Shown: positions 17,583 through 26,618 of the stretch, piece after piece
How the letters are laid out: each line of letters opens with the position of its first letter
Numbering within the stretch: the stretch's first letter is position 1
The notes under the pieces: model-generated
What the model was told of the DNA's origin: nothing
The model's database searches: none
The model's input: the letters and a program-made list of their open reading frames with translations, nothing else
From: Pseudomonas reidholzensis
GTDB lineage: Bacteria; Pseudomonadota; Gammaproteobacteria; Pseudomonadales; Pseudomonadaceae
Direction: 5' to 3'
DNA length: 64,000 nucleotides
Assembly (NCBI RefSeq): GCF_900536025.1
Contig: NZ_UNOZ01000017.1
Span: 1-64,000 of the forward strand
Made by a program: the position numbers and the translations under genes

Positions 17583-18410
17583 TCAAACAACGCTGCAGGA
17601 AGCTGAAGCGCTCAACCGCTGCCAGGCCTCGGTCATGACCTGCCAGGTGTGCGCATCAGCAGGGATCAGGTGCTCGATGCGCAGCGAGGCGACGGTGATG
17701 TCGAGCGGCATGCCAAAGGTGGTGAAGGTCGACATGAAGCTCAGCTCACCCTGCGCCGAGGCGATACGGGTCAAGAGCAACGGCGGCATGCCGGTGGTGG
17801 GCGCGGCCGGGTCCGATAGTGGTGGCAGCGCACCCAGCCGCTCGGCCAGGCCAGGATTGCCCAGCGCCTCCTGACTAGCCCGGCGCCAGGCCACGGCCCT
17901 GACTTCGCCGGCATTGACCAGGTGCTCGCCCAACCCGCCGGGCTCGAGCAGGGTGTCCAGCAGGTTAAGCCCCGCAAGGCCATTGACGGGCAACCCTATC
18001 AACGCAAACAACGCCGCCGTCGCGCCGTTTGCCGCGCGTACATCCCACTGCCCATCGATGACGATGGCCGGTGCCGGGTTGTTGGCCTGCAGCAAGTGAT
18101 CGATGGCCAGGCGCACCGCTTCCAGCGCCGGCGCGTCGAGGTCCGTCGCCGCGTAGCGCGGCGCCAGGCCGGCCGCCAGAAAGACCTCGTTGCACTGCTC
18201 CAGCGGGGTCTCCAACACCATCAGCAAGGCATGCAGGGTGCCCGGCCCAGGCTTGGCCCGGCCGGTCTCGATGCAGCTCAGGTGGCGCTGGGAGATGCCG
18301 GCCAGCATCGCCAGCTGCAATTGGCTGAGCCCCGCCTGGCGGCGCAATTGGCGCAACGGCAAGCCGGCCGAGGTGTGCGGGGTGGTGCGATGGAAATGTG
18401 GGGTGTGCAT
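17583..18410 (-). CDS. XRE-family HTH regulator with MmyB-like ligand domain
   Basis: A 275-residue regulator. Residues about 14-68 form a Cro/C1-type HTH (LRQLRRQAGLSQLQLAMLAG; RHLSCIETGRAKPG). Residues about 100-260 match the MmyB-like ligand-binding domain (VIDGQWDVRAANGATAALF; ELSFMSTFTTFGMPLDITV). The ATG at 18410 is chosen, as the preceding 51 open residues lie outside the family pattern. It is divergent from the DUF2834/MAPEG gene pair, with about 110 bases between them, and may regulate that pair. Confidence 0.83.
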   Translation of the reverse strand: MHTPHFHRTTPHTSAGLPLRQLRRQAGLSQLQLAMLAGISQRHLSCIETGRAKPGPGTLHALLMVLETPLEQCNEVFLAAGLAPRYAATDLDAPALEAVRLAIDHLLQANNPAPAIVIDGQWDVRAANGATAALFALIGLPVNGLAGLNLLDTLLEPGGLGEHLVNAGEVRAVAWRRASQEALGNPGLAERLGALPPLSDPAAPTTGMPPLLLTRIASAQGELSFMSTFTTFGMPLDITVASLRIEHLIPADAHTWQVMTEAWQRLSASASCSVV

Positions 18411-18519
18411 GAGGCGAGCCTGGCAGTCCGTGCGAGGGGCGTCGATGACCTGGGAGGTCATTGCACGCGCGCCGACCATAGCATTAATTTGCCTCGACCG
18501 ATCATCCCTGGAGGCCCCG

Positions 18520-18831
18520 ATGAACAAACCTTGGCTCGCCCTCGCCTGCCTGCTGGCATTCACCGCCTATACCGTCTGGAGCATGACCATCGCGTCGCAG
18601 TCGCTGCTCATGTTCGGCCTGGAACTGGCCTCGCGCCCAGACACCCTGCAGGTGCTGATCGACCTGTACCTGATGGCCCTGCTGGCGTGCGTCTGGATGT
18701 ACCGCGATGCCCGGCGCAAGGGCCGATCAGCCTACTCGGTCGTGCCGTACTGGGCGCTTACGGCGCTGTTCGTGTCGCTGGGCCCGCTGCTCTACCTGGT
18801 GGTCGAGGGCTTTGCCAGGCGGCGGGCATGA
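18520..18831 (+). CDS. DUF2834 membrane protein
   Basis: A 103-residue protein with three predicted membrane helices. It has the DUF2834 pattern (Y-T-V-W near the first helix, then DLYLMALLACVWMYRDARRK and SLGPLLYLV). Function unknown. It starts at ATG 18520 after GGAGG. Its stop overlaps the start of the MAPEG gene (ATGA), so the two are translationally coupled. Confidence 0.8.
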   Translation: MNKPWLALACLLAFTAYTVWSMTIASQSLLMFGLELASRPDTLQVLIDLYLMALLACVWMYRDARRKGRSAYSVVPYWALTALFVSLGPLLYLVVEGFARRRA

Positions 18832-19265
18832 ACAGCGTGCTGGTCGCCTATGCCAGTTGCGTGCTGGTGCTGTTCGTGAAGATGCTCGCGCTGTCGTGCT
18901 ACCAGGGCTTTTACCGCCTGCGCCAGCTGGCCTTCGTCAACCCTGAGGATGCGGCGGTGTTCGGCCGCCAGGCGGGTGTGCAGGAGTTGCCCCAGGTGCA
19001 GCGCGCGGCGCAGGCGTGGGCCAATGATCTGGAGAACATTCCGCTGTTCTTCGCTTTGGGCGGGCTGTGCGTGGCGGTGCAGACGCCGGGGGCGGCGACG
19101 GTGTGGCTGTGCGGCGGCTTCACCCTGGCGCGGGTGCTGCACAGTGTGGCGTATCTGCGTGCTTGGCAGCCGTGGAGGACACTGGCGTATGCGGCGGGGC
19201 TTGCTTGCCTGCTCGGCATGGCGGGGCTGCTGACTGGCGGGATACTGCAGGGGGTTGGGGGGTGA
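18828..19265 (+). CDS. MAPEG-family membrane protein
   Basis: A 145-residue, four-helix membrane protein. R-L-R-Q-L-A-F-V-N-P-E-D, then RAAQAWANDLENIPLFFALG and ARVLHSVAYL, is the MAPEG signature (membrane-associated proteins in eicosanoid and glutathione metabolism; the NDLENI segment binds glutathione in characterised members). The bacterial role is unclear. It overlaps the DUF2834 gene by four bases. Confidence 0.85.
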   Translation: MNSVLVAYASCVLVLFVKMLALSCYQGFYRLRQLAFVNPEDAAVFGRQAGVQELPQVQRAAQAWANDLENIPLFFALGGLCVAVQTPGAATVWLCGGFTLARVLHSVAYLRAWQPWRTLAYAAGLACLLGMAGLLTGGILQGVGG

Positions 19266-19270
19266 AACGT

Positions 19271-19303
19271 CCGGCCCTTCGCGGGTAAACCCGCGCCTAC
19301 AAA
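19271..19303. repeat. Single REP half-element
   Basis: TTCGCGGGTAAACCCGCGCC resembles one arm of the REP pairs at 513 and 27476, but no inverted partner is seen before the glc operon. Confidence 0.6.
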
Positions 19304-19431
19304 GATCGTGATTGAGCGTTGGGCTGGACTCGGGCGGGTTTCGCGACCAGTCTGAAGGGGTGAACGGTTTGCCGGAATCGGGCCCTCGCCGGCCCGGACA
19401 ACAACGACAATGATTCCCGCGAGTGAGCCTG

Positions 19432-20931
19432 ATGAACATCCTCTACGACGAACGCGTCGACGGCCCGCTGCCCGCCATTGACCAGGCCGAGCTGCTGGTG
19501 GCGCTGCGCACGGCCCTGCCGGACCTCGAGATCCTGCACCGCGACGAAGACCTCAGGCCCTATGAATGCGATGGCCTCTCGGCCTACCGCACCGTGCCGC
19601 TGCTGGTGGTGCTGCCCGAGCGCCTGGAGCAGGTCCAGGGGTTGCTCAAGCTCTGCCACCAGCGTGGCGTGCCGGTGGTCGCGCGGGGCGCCGGCACTGG
19701 CCTGTCCGGCGGCGCGCTGCCCCTGAGCAAGGGCATCCTGCTGGTGATGGCGCGCTTCAACCAGATCCTCGAGGTCAACCCGCAGGGGCGCTATGCCCGC
19801 GTCCAGCCCGGCGTGCGCAACCTGGCGATCTCCCAGGCCGCCGCCCCGTACGGCATGTACTACGCACCCGACCCGTCGTCGCAGATCGCCTGCACGATCG
19901 GCGGCAATGTCGCCGAAAACGCCGGGGGCGTGCACTGCCTGAAGTACGGCCTGACCGTGCACAACCTGCTCAAGGTGGAGATCCTCACCGTCGAAGGTGA
20001 ACGCCTGACCCTGGGCAGCGACGCGCTGGACAGCCCAGGCTTCGACCTGCTGGCACTGTTTACCGGCTCCGAGGGCATGCTCGGCATCATCACCGAAGTC
20101 ACCGTCAAGCTGCTGCCCAAGCCGCAGGTGGCACGGGTGCTGCTGGCCAGCTTCGACAGCGTCGAGGACGCCGGCCGGGCAGTGGCCGAGATCATCGCGG
20201 CGGGGATTATCCCCGGTGGCCTGGAGATGATGGACAACCTCGCCATCCGCGCCGCTGAGGACTTCATCCATGCCGGATACCCAGTGGAAGCGGCGGCGAT
20301 CCTGCTGTGCGAGCTGGATGGCGTCGAGGCCGATGTGCAGGATGACTGCGAGCGGGTCCAGGCGGTGCTCGAGCAGGCTGGCGCCAGCGAAGTGCGGCTG
20401 GCCTGCGACGAGGCCGAGCGCGTGCGCTTCTGGGCCGGGCGCAAGAATGCCTTCCCGGCCGTGGGGCGAATCTCGCCGGACTACTACTGCATGGACGGCA
20501 CCATCCCCCGCCGCGAGCTGCCGCGGGTGCTCAAGGGCATCGCCGCGTTGTCTGCCGAGCACGGGTTGCGGGTGGCCAACGTGTTTCATGCCGGTGACGG
20601 CAACATGCACCCGCTGATCCTGTTCGACGCCAACCTGCCCGGCGAGCTGGAGCGCGCCGAGCTGATCGGCGGCAAGATCCTCGAACTGTGCGTGGCGGTC
20701 GGCGGCAGCATCACCGGCGAGCACGGCGTCGGCCGCGAGAAGATCAACCAGATGTGCGCGCAGTTCAACAGCGACGAAATCACCCTGTTCCATGCCATCA
20801 AGGCCGCCTTCGACCCGCAAGGCCTGCTCAACCCTGGCAAGAACATCCCCACCCTGCACCGCTGCGCCGAATTCGGCGCGCTGCACGTGCACCACGGCCA
20901 ACTGCCGTTTCCTGACCTGGAGCGTTTCTGA
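19432..20931 (+). CDS. glcD: Glycolate oxidase FAD subunit GlcD
   Basis: A 499-residue FAD-binding subunit of glycolate oxidase, which converts glycolate to glyoxylate at the inner membrane with GlcE and GlcF. PYECDGLSAYRTVPLLVVLP, then ARGAGTGLSGGALPL (FAD pyrophosphate binding) and the C-terminal NVFHAGDGNMHPLILFD and ITGEHGVGREK are textbook GlcD. The ATG at 19432 (MNILYDERVDG) aligns with known GlcD; a GTG three codons upstream is also open. Its stop overlaps the glcE start by one base. No GlcC regulator gene adjoins the operon here. Confidence 0.97.
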   Translation: MNILYDERVDGPLPAIDQAELLVALRTALPDLEILHRDEDLRPYECDGLSAYRTVPLLVVLPERLEQVQGLLKLCHQRGVPVVARGAGTGLSGGALPLSKGILLVMARFNQILEVNPQGRYARVQPGVRNLAISQAAAPYGMYYAPDPSSQIACTIGGNVAENAGGVHCLKYGLTVHNLLKVEILTVEGERLTLGSDALDSPGFDLLALFTGSEGMLGIITEVTVKLLPKPQVARVLLASFDSVEDAGRAVAEIIAAGIIPGGLEMMDNLAIRAAEDFIHAGYPVEAAAILLCELDGVEADVQDDCERVQAVLEQAGASEVRLACDEAERVRFWAGRKNAFPAVGRISPDYYCMDGTIPRRELPRVLKGIAALSAEHGLRVANVFHAGDGNMHPLILFDANLPGELERAELIGGKILELCVAVGGSITGEHGVGREKINQMCAQFNSDEITLFHAIKAAFDPQGLLNPGKNIPTLHRCAEFGALHVHHGQLPFPDLERF

Positions 20932-21983
20932 TGAGCATGGACCGCGACATCGCCCAGGACCTGCTCGCGCAGGTCAATCAGGCGCTCGCTTCGGGCACCG
21001 CGCTGCGTATTCAAGGCGGCGACAGCAAGCGCATGCTTGGCCGTCCGGTGATCGGCGAGATCGTCGACACCCGCGGCCATTGCGGCATTGTCAGCTACGA
21101 CCCGACCGAGCTGGTCATCACCGCACGCGCCGGCACCCCGCTGGCGACCCTGGAGGCGGTGTTGCACGAAGCGGGGCAGATGCTGCCCTGCGAACCGCCG
21201 CACCTGGGCCCGCAGGCCACCCTCGGCGGCATGGTCGCCGCCGGGTTGTCCGGGCCGCGCCGCCCATGGGCCGGTTCGGTGCGCGACTATGTGCTCGGCA
21301 CCCGGCTGATCACCGGCCACGGCAAGCTGTTGCGGTTCGGCGGCGAGGTGATGAAAAACGTCGCCGGCTATGACCTCTCGCGGCTGATGGCAGGCAGCTT
21401 TGGCTGCCTCGGGCTGCTCACCGAAGTGTCGCTGAAGGTCCTGCCACGGCCGCGCCAGTGCCTGAGCCTGCGGCTGCCGATGAGCGCTCGGCAGGCCTTG
21501 GCCGAGTTGGCCGAATGGGGCCAGCAGCCGCTGCCGATCAGCGCCGCGTGCCACGACGGCGAGGCACTTCATCTGCGCCTGGAAGGTGGCGAAGGCTCGG
21601 TGCAGTCGGCCCGCCAGCGCCTCGGCGGCGAACCGCTGGACAGCCAGTTCTGGCACGACCTGCGCGAGCAGCGCCTGGCCTTTTTTGAAGGTCAAGCGCC
21701 GCTGTGGCGGCTGTCCGTACCCAACGCCTGCGGCGAACTGGACCTGCCCGGGCACCAGCTGATCGACTGGGGCGGCGCCCAGCGCTGGTTGAAGTCGTCG
21801 GCACCGGCGGCACAGATCCGCGCACGGCTGGCCGAGGTCGGCGGCCATGCCACCGGCTATGCACTGGGCGATGACAGCACCGCGCCGCTGCCATCGGCAC
21901 TGTTGCGCTATCACCAGGCGCTCAAGCGCCAGCTCGACCCCCAGGGCATCTTCAACCCTGGCCGCCTGTACCCGGACGTGTGA
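20931..21983 (+). CDS. glcE: Glycolate oxidase FAD-binding subunit GlcE
   Basis: A 350-residue second FAD-binding subunit of glycolate oxidase. RIQGGDSKRMLGRP, PCEPPHLGPQATLGGMVAAG and GEVMKNVAGYDLSRLMAGSF are GlcE signatures. It is shorter than GlcD, as expected, and ends in LDPQGIFNPGRL. It starts on the last base of glcD and is followed by glcF after nine bases, so all three subunits are co-translated. Confidence 0.96.
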   Translation: MSMDRDIAQDLLAQVNQALASGTALRIQGGDSKRMLGRPVIGEIVDTRGHCGIVSYDPTELVITARAGTPLATLEAVLHEAGQMLPCEPPHLGPQATLGGMVAAGLSGPRRPWAGSVRDYVLGTRLITGHGKLLRFGGEVMKNVAGYDLSRLMAGSFGCLGLLTEVSLKVLPRPRQCLSLRLPMSARQALAELAEWGQQPLPISAACHDGEALHLRLEGGEGSVQSARQRLGGEPLDSQFWHDLREQRLAFFEGQAPLWRLSVPNACGELDLPGHQLIDWGGAQRWLKSSAPAAQIRARLAEVGGHATGYALGDDSTAPLPSALLRYHQALKRQLDPQGIFNPGRLYPDV

Positions 21984-21992
21984 GGCCATGCC

Positions 21993-23219
21993 ATGCAAAC
22001 CCACCTGAGCGAATCCGCACGACACCTGGCCCGCGCCGAAGAGGCCGAAAGCATCCTGCGCTCCTGCGTGCACTGCGGCTTCTGCACCGCCACCTGCCCC
22101 ACCTATCAACTGCTCGGCGACGAACTCGACGGGCCGCGCGGGCGCATCTACCTGATCAAGCAGGTGCTCGAAGGCGAGCCCGTGACCGCCAGCACCCAGC
22201 TGCACCTGGACCGCTGCCTGACCTGCCGCAACTGCGAAACGACCTGCCCCTCGGGGGTCAAGTACCACGACCTGCTGGACATCGGCCGCGCCGTGGTCGA
22301 TCAGCAGGTACCGCGCCCGCTCGGCCAGCGCTTGCTGCGTGAGGGGCTGCGCGCGGTGGTCCCGCATCCGGCCCTGTTCAAGGCCCTGACCCGCACCGGC
22401 CAGGTGTTGCGGCCGCTGCTGCCCGCCGGCCTCAAGGCCAAGCTGCCAGCGCGGGTCGCCGACCCCGGCCAGCGCCCGGCACCGCGCCATACCCGCCGGG
22501 TGTTGCTGCTCGAAGGCTGCGTGCAACCGGCGCTGTCGCCCAACACCAACGCCGCCGCCGCGCGCCTGCTCGACCGCCTGGGGATCAGCGTCGAGGCGGT
22601 GCGCCAGGCGGGCTGCTGCGGTGCGGTGGACTACCACCTGAACGCCCAGGAGCAGGGTTTGCAGCGCGCCCGACACAATATCGACGCCTGGTGGCCGGCG
22701 ATCGAGGCCGGTGCCGAGGCGCTGGTCGTGACCGCCAGCGGCTGTGGCGCCTTCGTCCACGAGTACGGCCACCTGCTGGAAAAAGACCCGAGCTATGCCG
22801 CCAAGGCGGCGCGGGTCAGCGCCCTCGCCCGCGACCTGGTCGAAGTCCTGCGCGACGAACCGGTGGAACAGCTCGGCCTGTGCGCCGAGCAGCGCCTGGC
22901 CTTTCATTGCCCGTGCACCTTGCAGCACGCGCTGAAGCTGGGCGGCGCGGTCGAAGCGCTGCTGGTTCGGCTAGGCTTCACCCTGACGCCGGTGCCGGAC
23001 GGCCATCTGTGCTGCGGCTCGGCCGGTACCTATTCACTGACCCAGCCGGCACTGTCGCGGCAACTGCGCGACAATCGCCTGAATGCCCTGGAGAGCGGCA
23101 AGCCGCAGGTCATCGCCACCGCCAATATCGGCTGCCAGACCCACCTCGACGGCGCCGGACGCACCCCGGTGCGGCACTGGATCGAGATCGTCGACGCGGC
23201 CCTCAATCAGGAGCTCTGA
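21993..23219 (+). CDS. glcF: Glycolate oxidase iron-sulfur subunit GlcF
   Basis: A 408-residue electron-transfer subunit. Two [4Fe-4S] motifs are visible, CVHCGFCTATCP near residue 26 and CLTCRNCETTCP near residue 75, followed by two CCG (DUF3390-like) domains with GCCGAVDYH and CCGSAGTYS. It passes electrons from the flavin subunits to the membrane quinone pool. It lies between glcE and glcG with short gaps. Confidence 0.96.
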   Translation: MQTHLSESARHLARAEEAESILRSCVHCGFCTATCPTYQLLGDELDGPRGRIYLIKQVLEGEPVTASTQLHLDRCLTCRNCETTCPSGVKYHDLLDIGRAVVDQQVPRPLGQRLLREGLRAVVPHPALFKALTRTGQVLRPLLPAGLKAKLPARVADPGQRPAPRHTRRVLLLEGCVQPALSPNTNAAAARLLDRLGISVEAVRQAGCCGAVDYHLNAQEQGLQRARHNIDAWWPAIEAGAEALVVTASGCGAFVHEYGHLLEKDPSYAAKAARVSALARDLVEVLRDEPVEQLGLCAEQRLAFHCPCTLQHALKLGGAVEALLVRLGFTLTPVPDGHLCCGSAGTYSLTQPALSRQLRDNRLNALESGKPQVIATANIGCQTHLDGAGRTPVRHWIEIVDAALNQEL

Positions 23220-23221
23220 AC

Positions 23222-23620
23222 ATGCACAGCAAACCGGTACTGGGCCAGGCTGAAGTCGCCCGCCTGATCGCCGCCGCCCGCCAGGAAGCCCAGGCGCAGC
23301 AATGGAACGTGACCATCGCGGTGGTCGACGACGGCGGCCACCCGCTGGCCCTGGAGCGCATGGACGGCTGCGCCCCGGCCAGTGCCTACATCGCCGTGGA
23401 AAAGGCCCGCAGCGCGGCGCTGGGCCGACGCGAAACCCGCGACTACGAGCAGATGGTCAATGGCGGGCGCACCGCGTTCGTCACCGCGCCCTTGCTGACC
23501 AGCCTGGAGGGCGGCGTGCCAGTGCGGGTGGACGGGCACGTGGTGGCGGCGATTGGGGTGTCCGGGGTAAAGCCCGAACAGGATGCGCAGGTGGCCAAGG
23601 CCGGGGCCGCCGCGTTGTGA
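23222..23620 (+). CDS. glcG: GlcG/HbpS-family protein
   Basis: A 132-residue protein of the GlcG family, a common final gene of glc operons whose role is not settled (HbpS relatives bind haem). VTIAVVDDGGHPLALERMDG and GVPVRVDGHVVAAIGVSG define the family. It begins two bases after glcF. The gene is followed by a strong hairpin. Confidence 0.93.
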   Translation: MHSKPVLGQAEVARLIAAARQEAQAQQWNVTIAVVDDGGHPLALERMDGCAPASAYIAVEKARSAALGRRETRDYEQMVNGGRTAFVTAPLLTSLEGGVPVRVDGHVVAAIGVSGVKPEQDAQVAKAGAAAL

Positions 23621-23626
23621 CATGAA

Positions 23627-23653
23627 CCCTGGGGCCGGCTTGCGGCCCCAGGG
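23627..23653 (+). terminator. Hairpin after the glc operon
   Basis: Arms CCCTGGGGCCG and CGGCCCCAGGG are perfect 11-base complements around a 5-base loop, six bases after the glcG stop. It also lies downstream of the convergent flavoprotein gene. There is no T-tract. Confidence 0.6.
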
Positions 23654-23697
23654 CAGACAGAGAAACGCGACTGACAGGTTTCTCGTCGCCGTTCGAC

Positions 23698-25452
23698 TTA
23701 TTCGGTAAGGGCGGCCGCACGCGCTGACGTTGCATCCCCCACACCCGCCGCGTGCAGCCCGGCGATGTAGCCGAAGGTCATGGCCGGCCCGAGGTTGATG
23801 CCGCCTGAGGGGTACAAGCCGCCCATCACGCTGGCCATGTCGGTGCCCACCGCATACAGCCCGGCGATGGCCGCACCGCGCGCATCCAGCACCTGCGCGT
23901 GGCCGTTGGTCTTGAGGCCGGCGAAGGTGCCGAAGCTGCCCGGGCGCACCTTGACCGCATAGAACGGCCCGTGCTCGATCGGTGCGACGTTGGGGTTGCC
24001 CTCAGTAATGAGCGGGTCACCCTGCTTGCGGTTGTAGGGCGTCGAGCCGCGGCCGAACTCAGGGTCTTCCCCCAGCCGCGCATGCGTATTGAAGTTGCGC
24101 ACGGTCTCCACCAGCCCCTGCGGATCAATGCCGCACGCCTGGGCCAATGCTTCGATCGAGTCGGCACGCTGCAGGTAGCCGCTGCGCACCGCCGGCCCCA
24201 CCGGCAAGGGGAACGGCCGCGAATAGCCGAGGCCGAAGCGCCGCTGGAAACGGTGATCGCAGATCAGCCAGGAGGCGACTTCCTCACCTTCAGGCGCCGC
24301 GGCGACCATCGCGGCGGTGTAGTCGTAATAGCCGTCGGCTTCGTTGACGAAACGCTTGCCGGTGGAGAGCACGCCGATCAGGCCCGGCTTGGCCCGGTCG
24401 ATGATGTGCGGGAAGTGCCCCGTGCTGCCGTCGGCATGCCGCACCAACGAGACCGGCGCCCAGGCGGCGGGCGATGCCACCTGCACATCGAGCACGCCGC
24501 CGGCCGATTCGCCGAGCGAAATGCCGTCACCCGAGCATTCCACCGGCGGCAAGGCCAGGTGGTCATTGTCGCCCGGCGTACGTGGGAACAGCGCCTTGCG
24601 CCGCTGCAGGTCATTGGGGAAGCCGCCCGCTGCCAGCACCACGCCCTTGCGCGCATGGATCTCGGTGATGCCGTCGGGGCTATCGACCCGCGCCCCGAGC
24701 ACCCTGCCCTGGTCGATGATCAGCGCGCGCGCCGGCGCCGACTCGATCAGCGTCACGCCCAGATCGACCGCCGACTTGGCCAGCCGCGCCACCAGCGCCA
24801 CACCGTTGACCAGGTGCATCGCCCGGCCATGCAGCGCCAGGTCGCGCAGGTGACGCAGGAAGCGCTTGCTGACATGGATGAACGACTTCAGCGAGCGGGT
24901 CATGCTGAGGAACGCGCCAAGGTCGGCGCCGGCCATGATCGGCATCCCCAGGAACGAGGTCTCGCGCATCGTCTTGCGCATACGGTGGATCAGCGCGCCC
25001 ATCTGTCGCGCGTCATAGGGCGCGGCGATCACCTGGTGGCCTTGGGTAGCAGCGCCAGGGACATTGCCGTGGATGTCGGGGATACCGTTGCCGTCGAGCC
25101 ATTGCAGCGTGGTGTGCTGCTCGAAGAATGCCACCATGTGTGGCGCGTTCTGCAAAAACGCTTCTACCCGCTCCGGGTCGTAGCGATCGCCCAGTTCGTG
25201 CTTGAGGTAGGTGCGCGGCTGCTGCGGGTCTTCATCGATGCCCGCCCGTTTGGCCAACGGGTTGCCGGGTACCCAGAGCCAGCCACCCGACCAGGCCGTG
25301 GCACCGCCGAAGGTCGGGTGTTTTTCCACCACGATCACTTTCAGGCCCTGGGAGGCCGCGGTGACCGCTGCGGCCAGGCCGGATGCGCCAGAGCCGATGA
25401 CCAGCAGATCACACTCGAGACGCCGTGCAGGGGTTTGATTGTGGTTACTCAC
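23698..25452 (-). CDS. FAD-dependent oxidoreductase, KstD/fumarate-reductase-like
   Basis: A 584-residue flavoprotein. The FAD fold starts DLLVIGSGASGLAAAVTAAS and continues GGATAWSGGWLWVPGN, a pattern shared by 3-ketosteroid dehydrogenases and fumarate-reductase-like flavoproteins. The C-terminus has GGLYPSGGINLGPAMTFGYI, where the second FAD contact is expected. It removes or adds hydrogen across a C-C bond; the substrate could be a steroid, a terpenoid or a cyclic acid. The start codon overlaps the stop of the iclR gene by four bases, so the regulator and enzyme share one transcript. Confidence 0.83.
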   Translation of the reverse strand: MSNHNQTPARRLECDLLVIGSGASGLAAAVTAASQGLKVIVVEKHPTFGGATAWSGGWLWVPGNPLAKRAGIDEDPQQPRTYLKHELGDRYDPERVEAFLQNAPHMVAFFEQHTTLQWLDGNGIPDIHGNVPGAATQGHQVIAAPYDARQMGALIHRMRKTMRETSFLGMPIMAGADLGAFLSMTRSLKSFIHVSKRFLRHLRDLALHGRAMHLVNGVALVARLAKSAVDLGVTLIESAPARALIIDQGRVLGARVDSPDGITEIHARKGVVLAAGGFPNDLQRRKALFPRTPGDNDHLALPPVECSGDGISLGESAGGVLDVQVASPAAWAPVSLVRHADGSTGHFPHIIDRAKPGLIGVLSTGKRFVNEADGYYDYTAAMVAAAPEGEEVASWLICDHRFQRRFGLGYSRPFPLPVGPAVRSGYLQRADSIEALAQACGIDPQGLVETVRNFNTHARLGEDPEFGRGSTPYNRKQGDPLITEGNPNVAPIEHGPFYAVKVRPGSFGTFAGLKTNGHAQVLDARGAAIAGLYAVGTDMASVMGGLYPSGGINLGPAMTFGYIAGLHAAGVGDATSARAAALTE

Positions 25453-26303
25453 GCGCGCTCACCCTGACCTGCGTTGACTACCGCGAGCCCCGGGCTCATG
25501 AGCGCTGGAGAGCCGGGGATCAGTTGTTGAATGTGCGCGGCCGCCGCGATCAGCGCCGGGGCGATCTGCTGCAAGCGCGCTTCGGACAGGCGGAACACCG
25601 GGCCGGCGACGCTGACCACGCCGATCACCTTGCCACTGAGCGGATGCACCACCGGGACGGCGATGGCCGCCATCCAGTCGGCAAAGGTCTGGATGGCCAC
25701 CGCGTAGCCCACGCTTCGCGCCGCCTCGATACGCGGCAACAAGGCCTCGATGCTTTGCGGCGCCTGGGGGCCGTAGTCCTCGACGCTACCCAGGCCCTGC
25801 TGCGCCACCAGGGCCAACGCCCGCGCGTTGTCCATGGTCGATAGCCAGGCATAACCACTCGCCGAGCACGACAGCCTGGCCTCCTTGCCCATGTCCGGGT
25901 CATAGCGCAACCCGGCCCGGGCCCCTTGGGCACGGGCTACCCAGGTCAGCCGATCGTCGTCGACTACCGACAGGCGCACCAGCTCACCGACCTCGGCGGC
26001 CAGGCGGTTGAGCACCGGCTGGACCGCGTCGAGGGTGCCGTCAGCGCCCAGGTGGGTGAATGCCAGCACTTGTAGTTTCGAGGTCAGCACGTAGGTGCCG
26101 CGCTCCTGCTCCTGACGGGCATAGCCGTTTTCACAGAGGATGTTCAGCAACCGGTGGGTCGCGCTGCGAGGGATCTGCAACGCCTCGGAGATCTCGGTCA
26201 GCGGCACGCCTTCGGCACTGCTGGCGAGCAGTTCGAGGATGGCCAGGCCACGCTCCAACAACCCTGTGACGGTGGCTTCGGTAGTACTCACTGCGCTTGG
26301 CAT
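25449..26303 (-). CDS. IclR-family transcriptional regulator
   Basis: A 284-residue regulator. An N-terminal winged HTH (LLERGLAILELLASSAEGVP; TEISEALQIPRSATHRLLNI) precedes an IclR effector domain (ARLSCSASGYAWLSTMD; GVVSVAGPVFRLSE). The ATG at 26303 has GGAG seven bases upstream and is preferred to the TTG eight codons earlier. It is co-transcribed with the KstD-like gene and divergent from the isomerase gene. A 19-base palindrome lies 55 bases upstream of its start, suggesting autoregulation. Confidence 0.9.
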   Translation of the reverse strand: MPSAVSTTEATVTGLLERGLAILELLASSAEGVPLTEISEALQIPRSATHRLLNILCENGYARQEQERGTYVLTSKLQVLAFTHLGADGTLDAVQPVLNRLAAEVGELVRLSVVDDDRLTWVARAQGARAGLRYDPDMGKEARLSCSASGYAWLSTMDNARALALVAQQGLGSVEDYGPQAPQSIEALLPRIEAARSVGYAVAIQTFADWMAAIAVPVVHPLSGKVIGVVSVAGPVFRLSEARLQQIAPALIAAAAHIQQLIPGSPALMSPGLAVVNAGQGERA

Positions 26304-26357
26304 AACGGTCTCCAGCGTGGCACGCAAGGCGCCCTCGGCATTTGGATTTTGCGGATG

Positions 26358-26376
26358 ACTGGAAAACTATTCCAGT
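26358..26376. promoter_or_regulatory. Probable IclR operator 1
   Basis: ACTGGAA-AACTA-TTCCAGT is a perfect palindrome with 7-base arms, upstream of the iclR gene. Its core TGGAA-N5-TTCCA recurs at 26525-26539. Confidence 0.6.
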
Positions 26377-26390
26377 TTTGCCACCAGTGT

Positions 26391-26407
26391 CAAACACCCC
26401 GTGTTTG
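26391..26407. promoter_or_regulatory. Palindrome in the iclR/isomerase intergenic region
   Basis: CAAACAC-CCC-GTGTTTG, a perfect inverted repeat with 7-base arms. It could bind another regulator or form part of a promoter region. The rest of the 315-base gap shows no further structure beyond the two TGGAA sites. Confidence 0.4.
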
Positions 26408-26524
26408 CTGGGTGAAAATGCCATTGGTCAATCTGCGAAACCGGGTTGGGGGCGGTTATCGAACGCTAAAAAGGCCGGAAAATCGGTTTCATTCGACGGG
26501 TCTGTTTTTCGCTTGATTTAAAAC

Positions 26525-26539
26525 TGGAACTCAGTTCTA
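26525..26539. promoter_or_regulatory. Probable IclR operator 2
   Basis: TGGAA-CTCAG-TTCTA matches operator 1 in half-site and spacing with one mismatch, and lies 80 bases upstream of the isomerase ATG. Confidence 0.55.
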
Positions 26540-26618
26540 ACTAAAAAGACAGCCGCTCCCGGCCTCCGTTGTCGGAACCAGGACGCGCCTTTTTTTGATT
26601 GGAGAACGAGCGTCGAGC

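Noticed and set aside
20586..22928. 780-codon minus-strand open frame opposite glcDEF
   Set aside because: It is a GC-bias shadow. The plus strand encodes three full glycolate oxidase subunits here, and the antisense product has no domain pattern.
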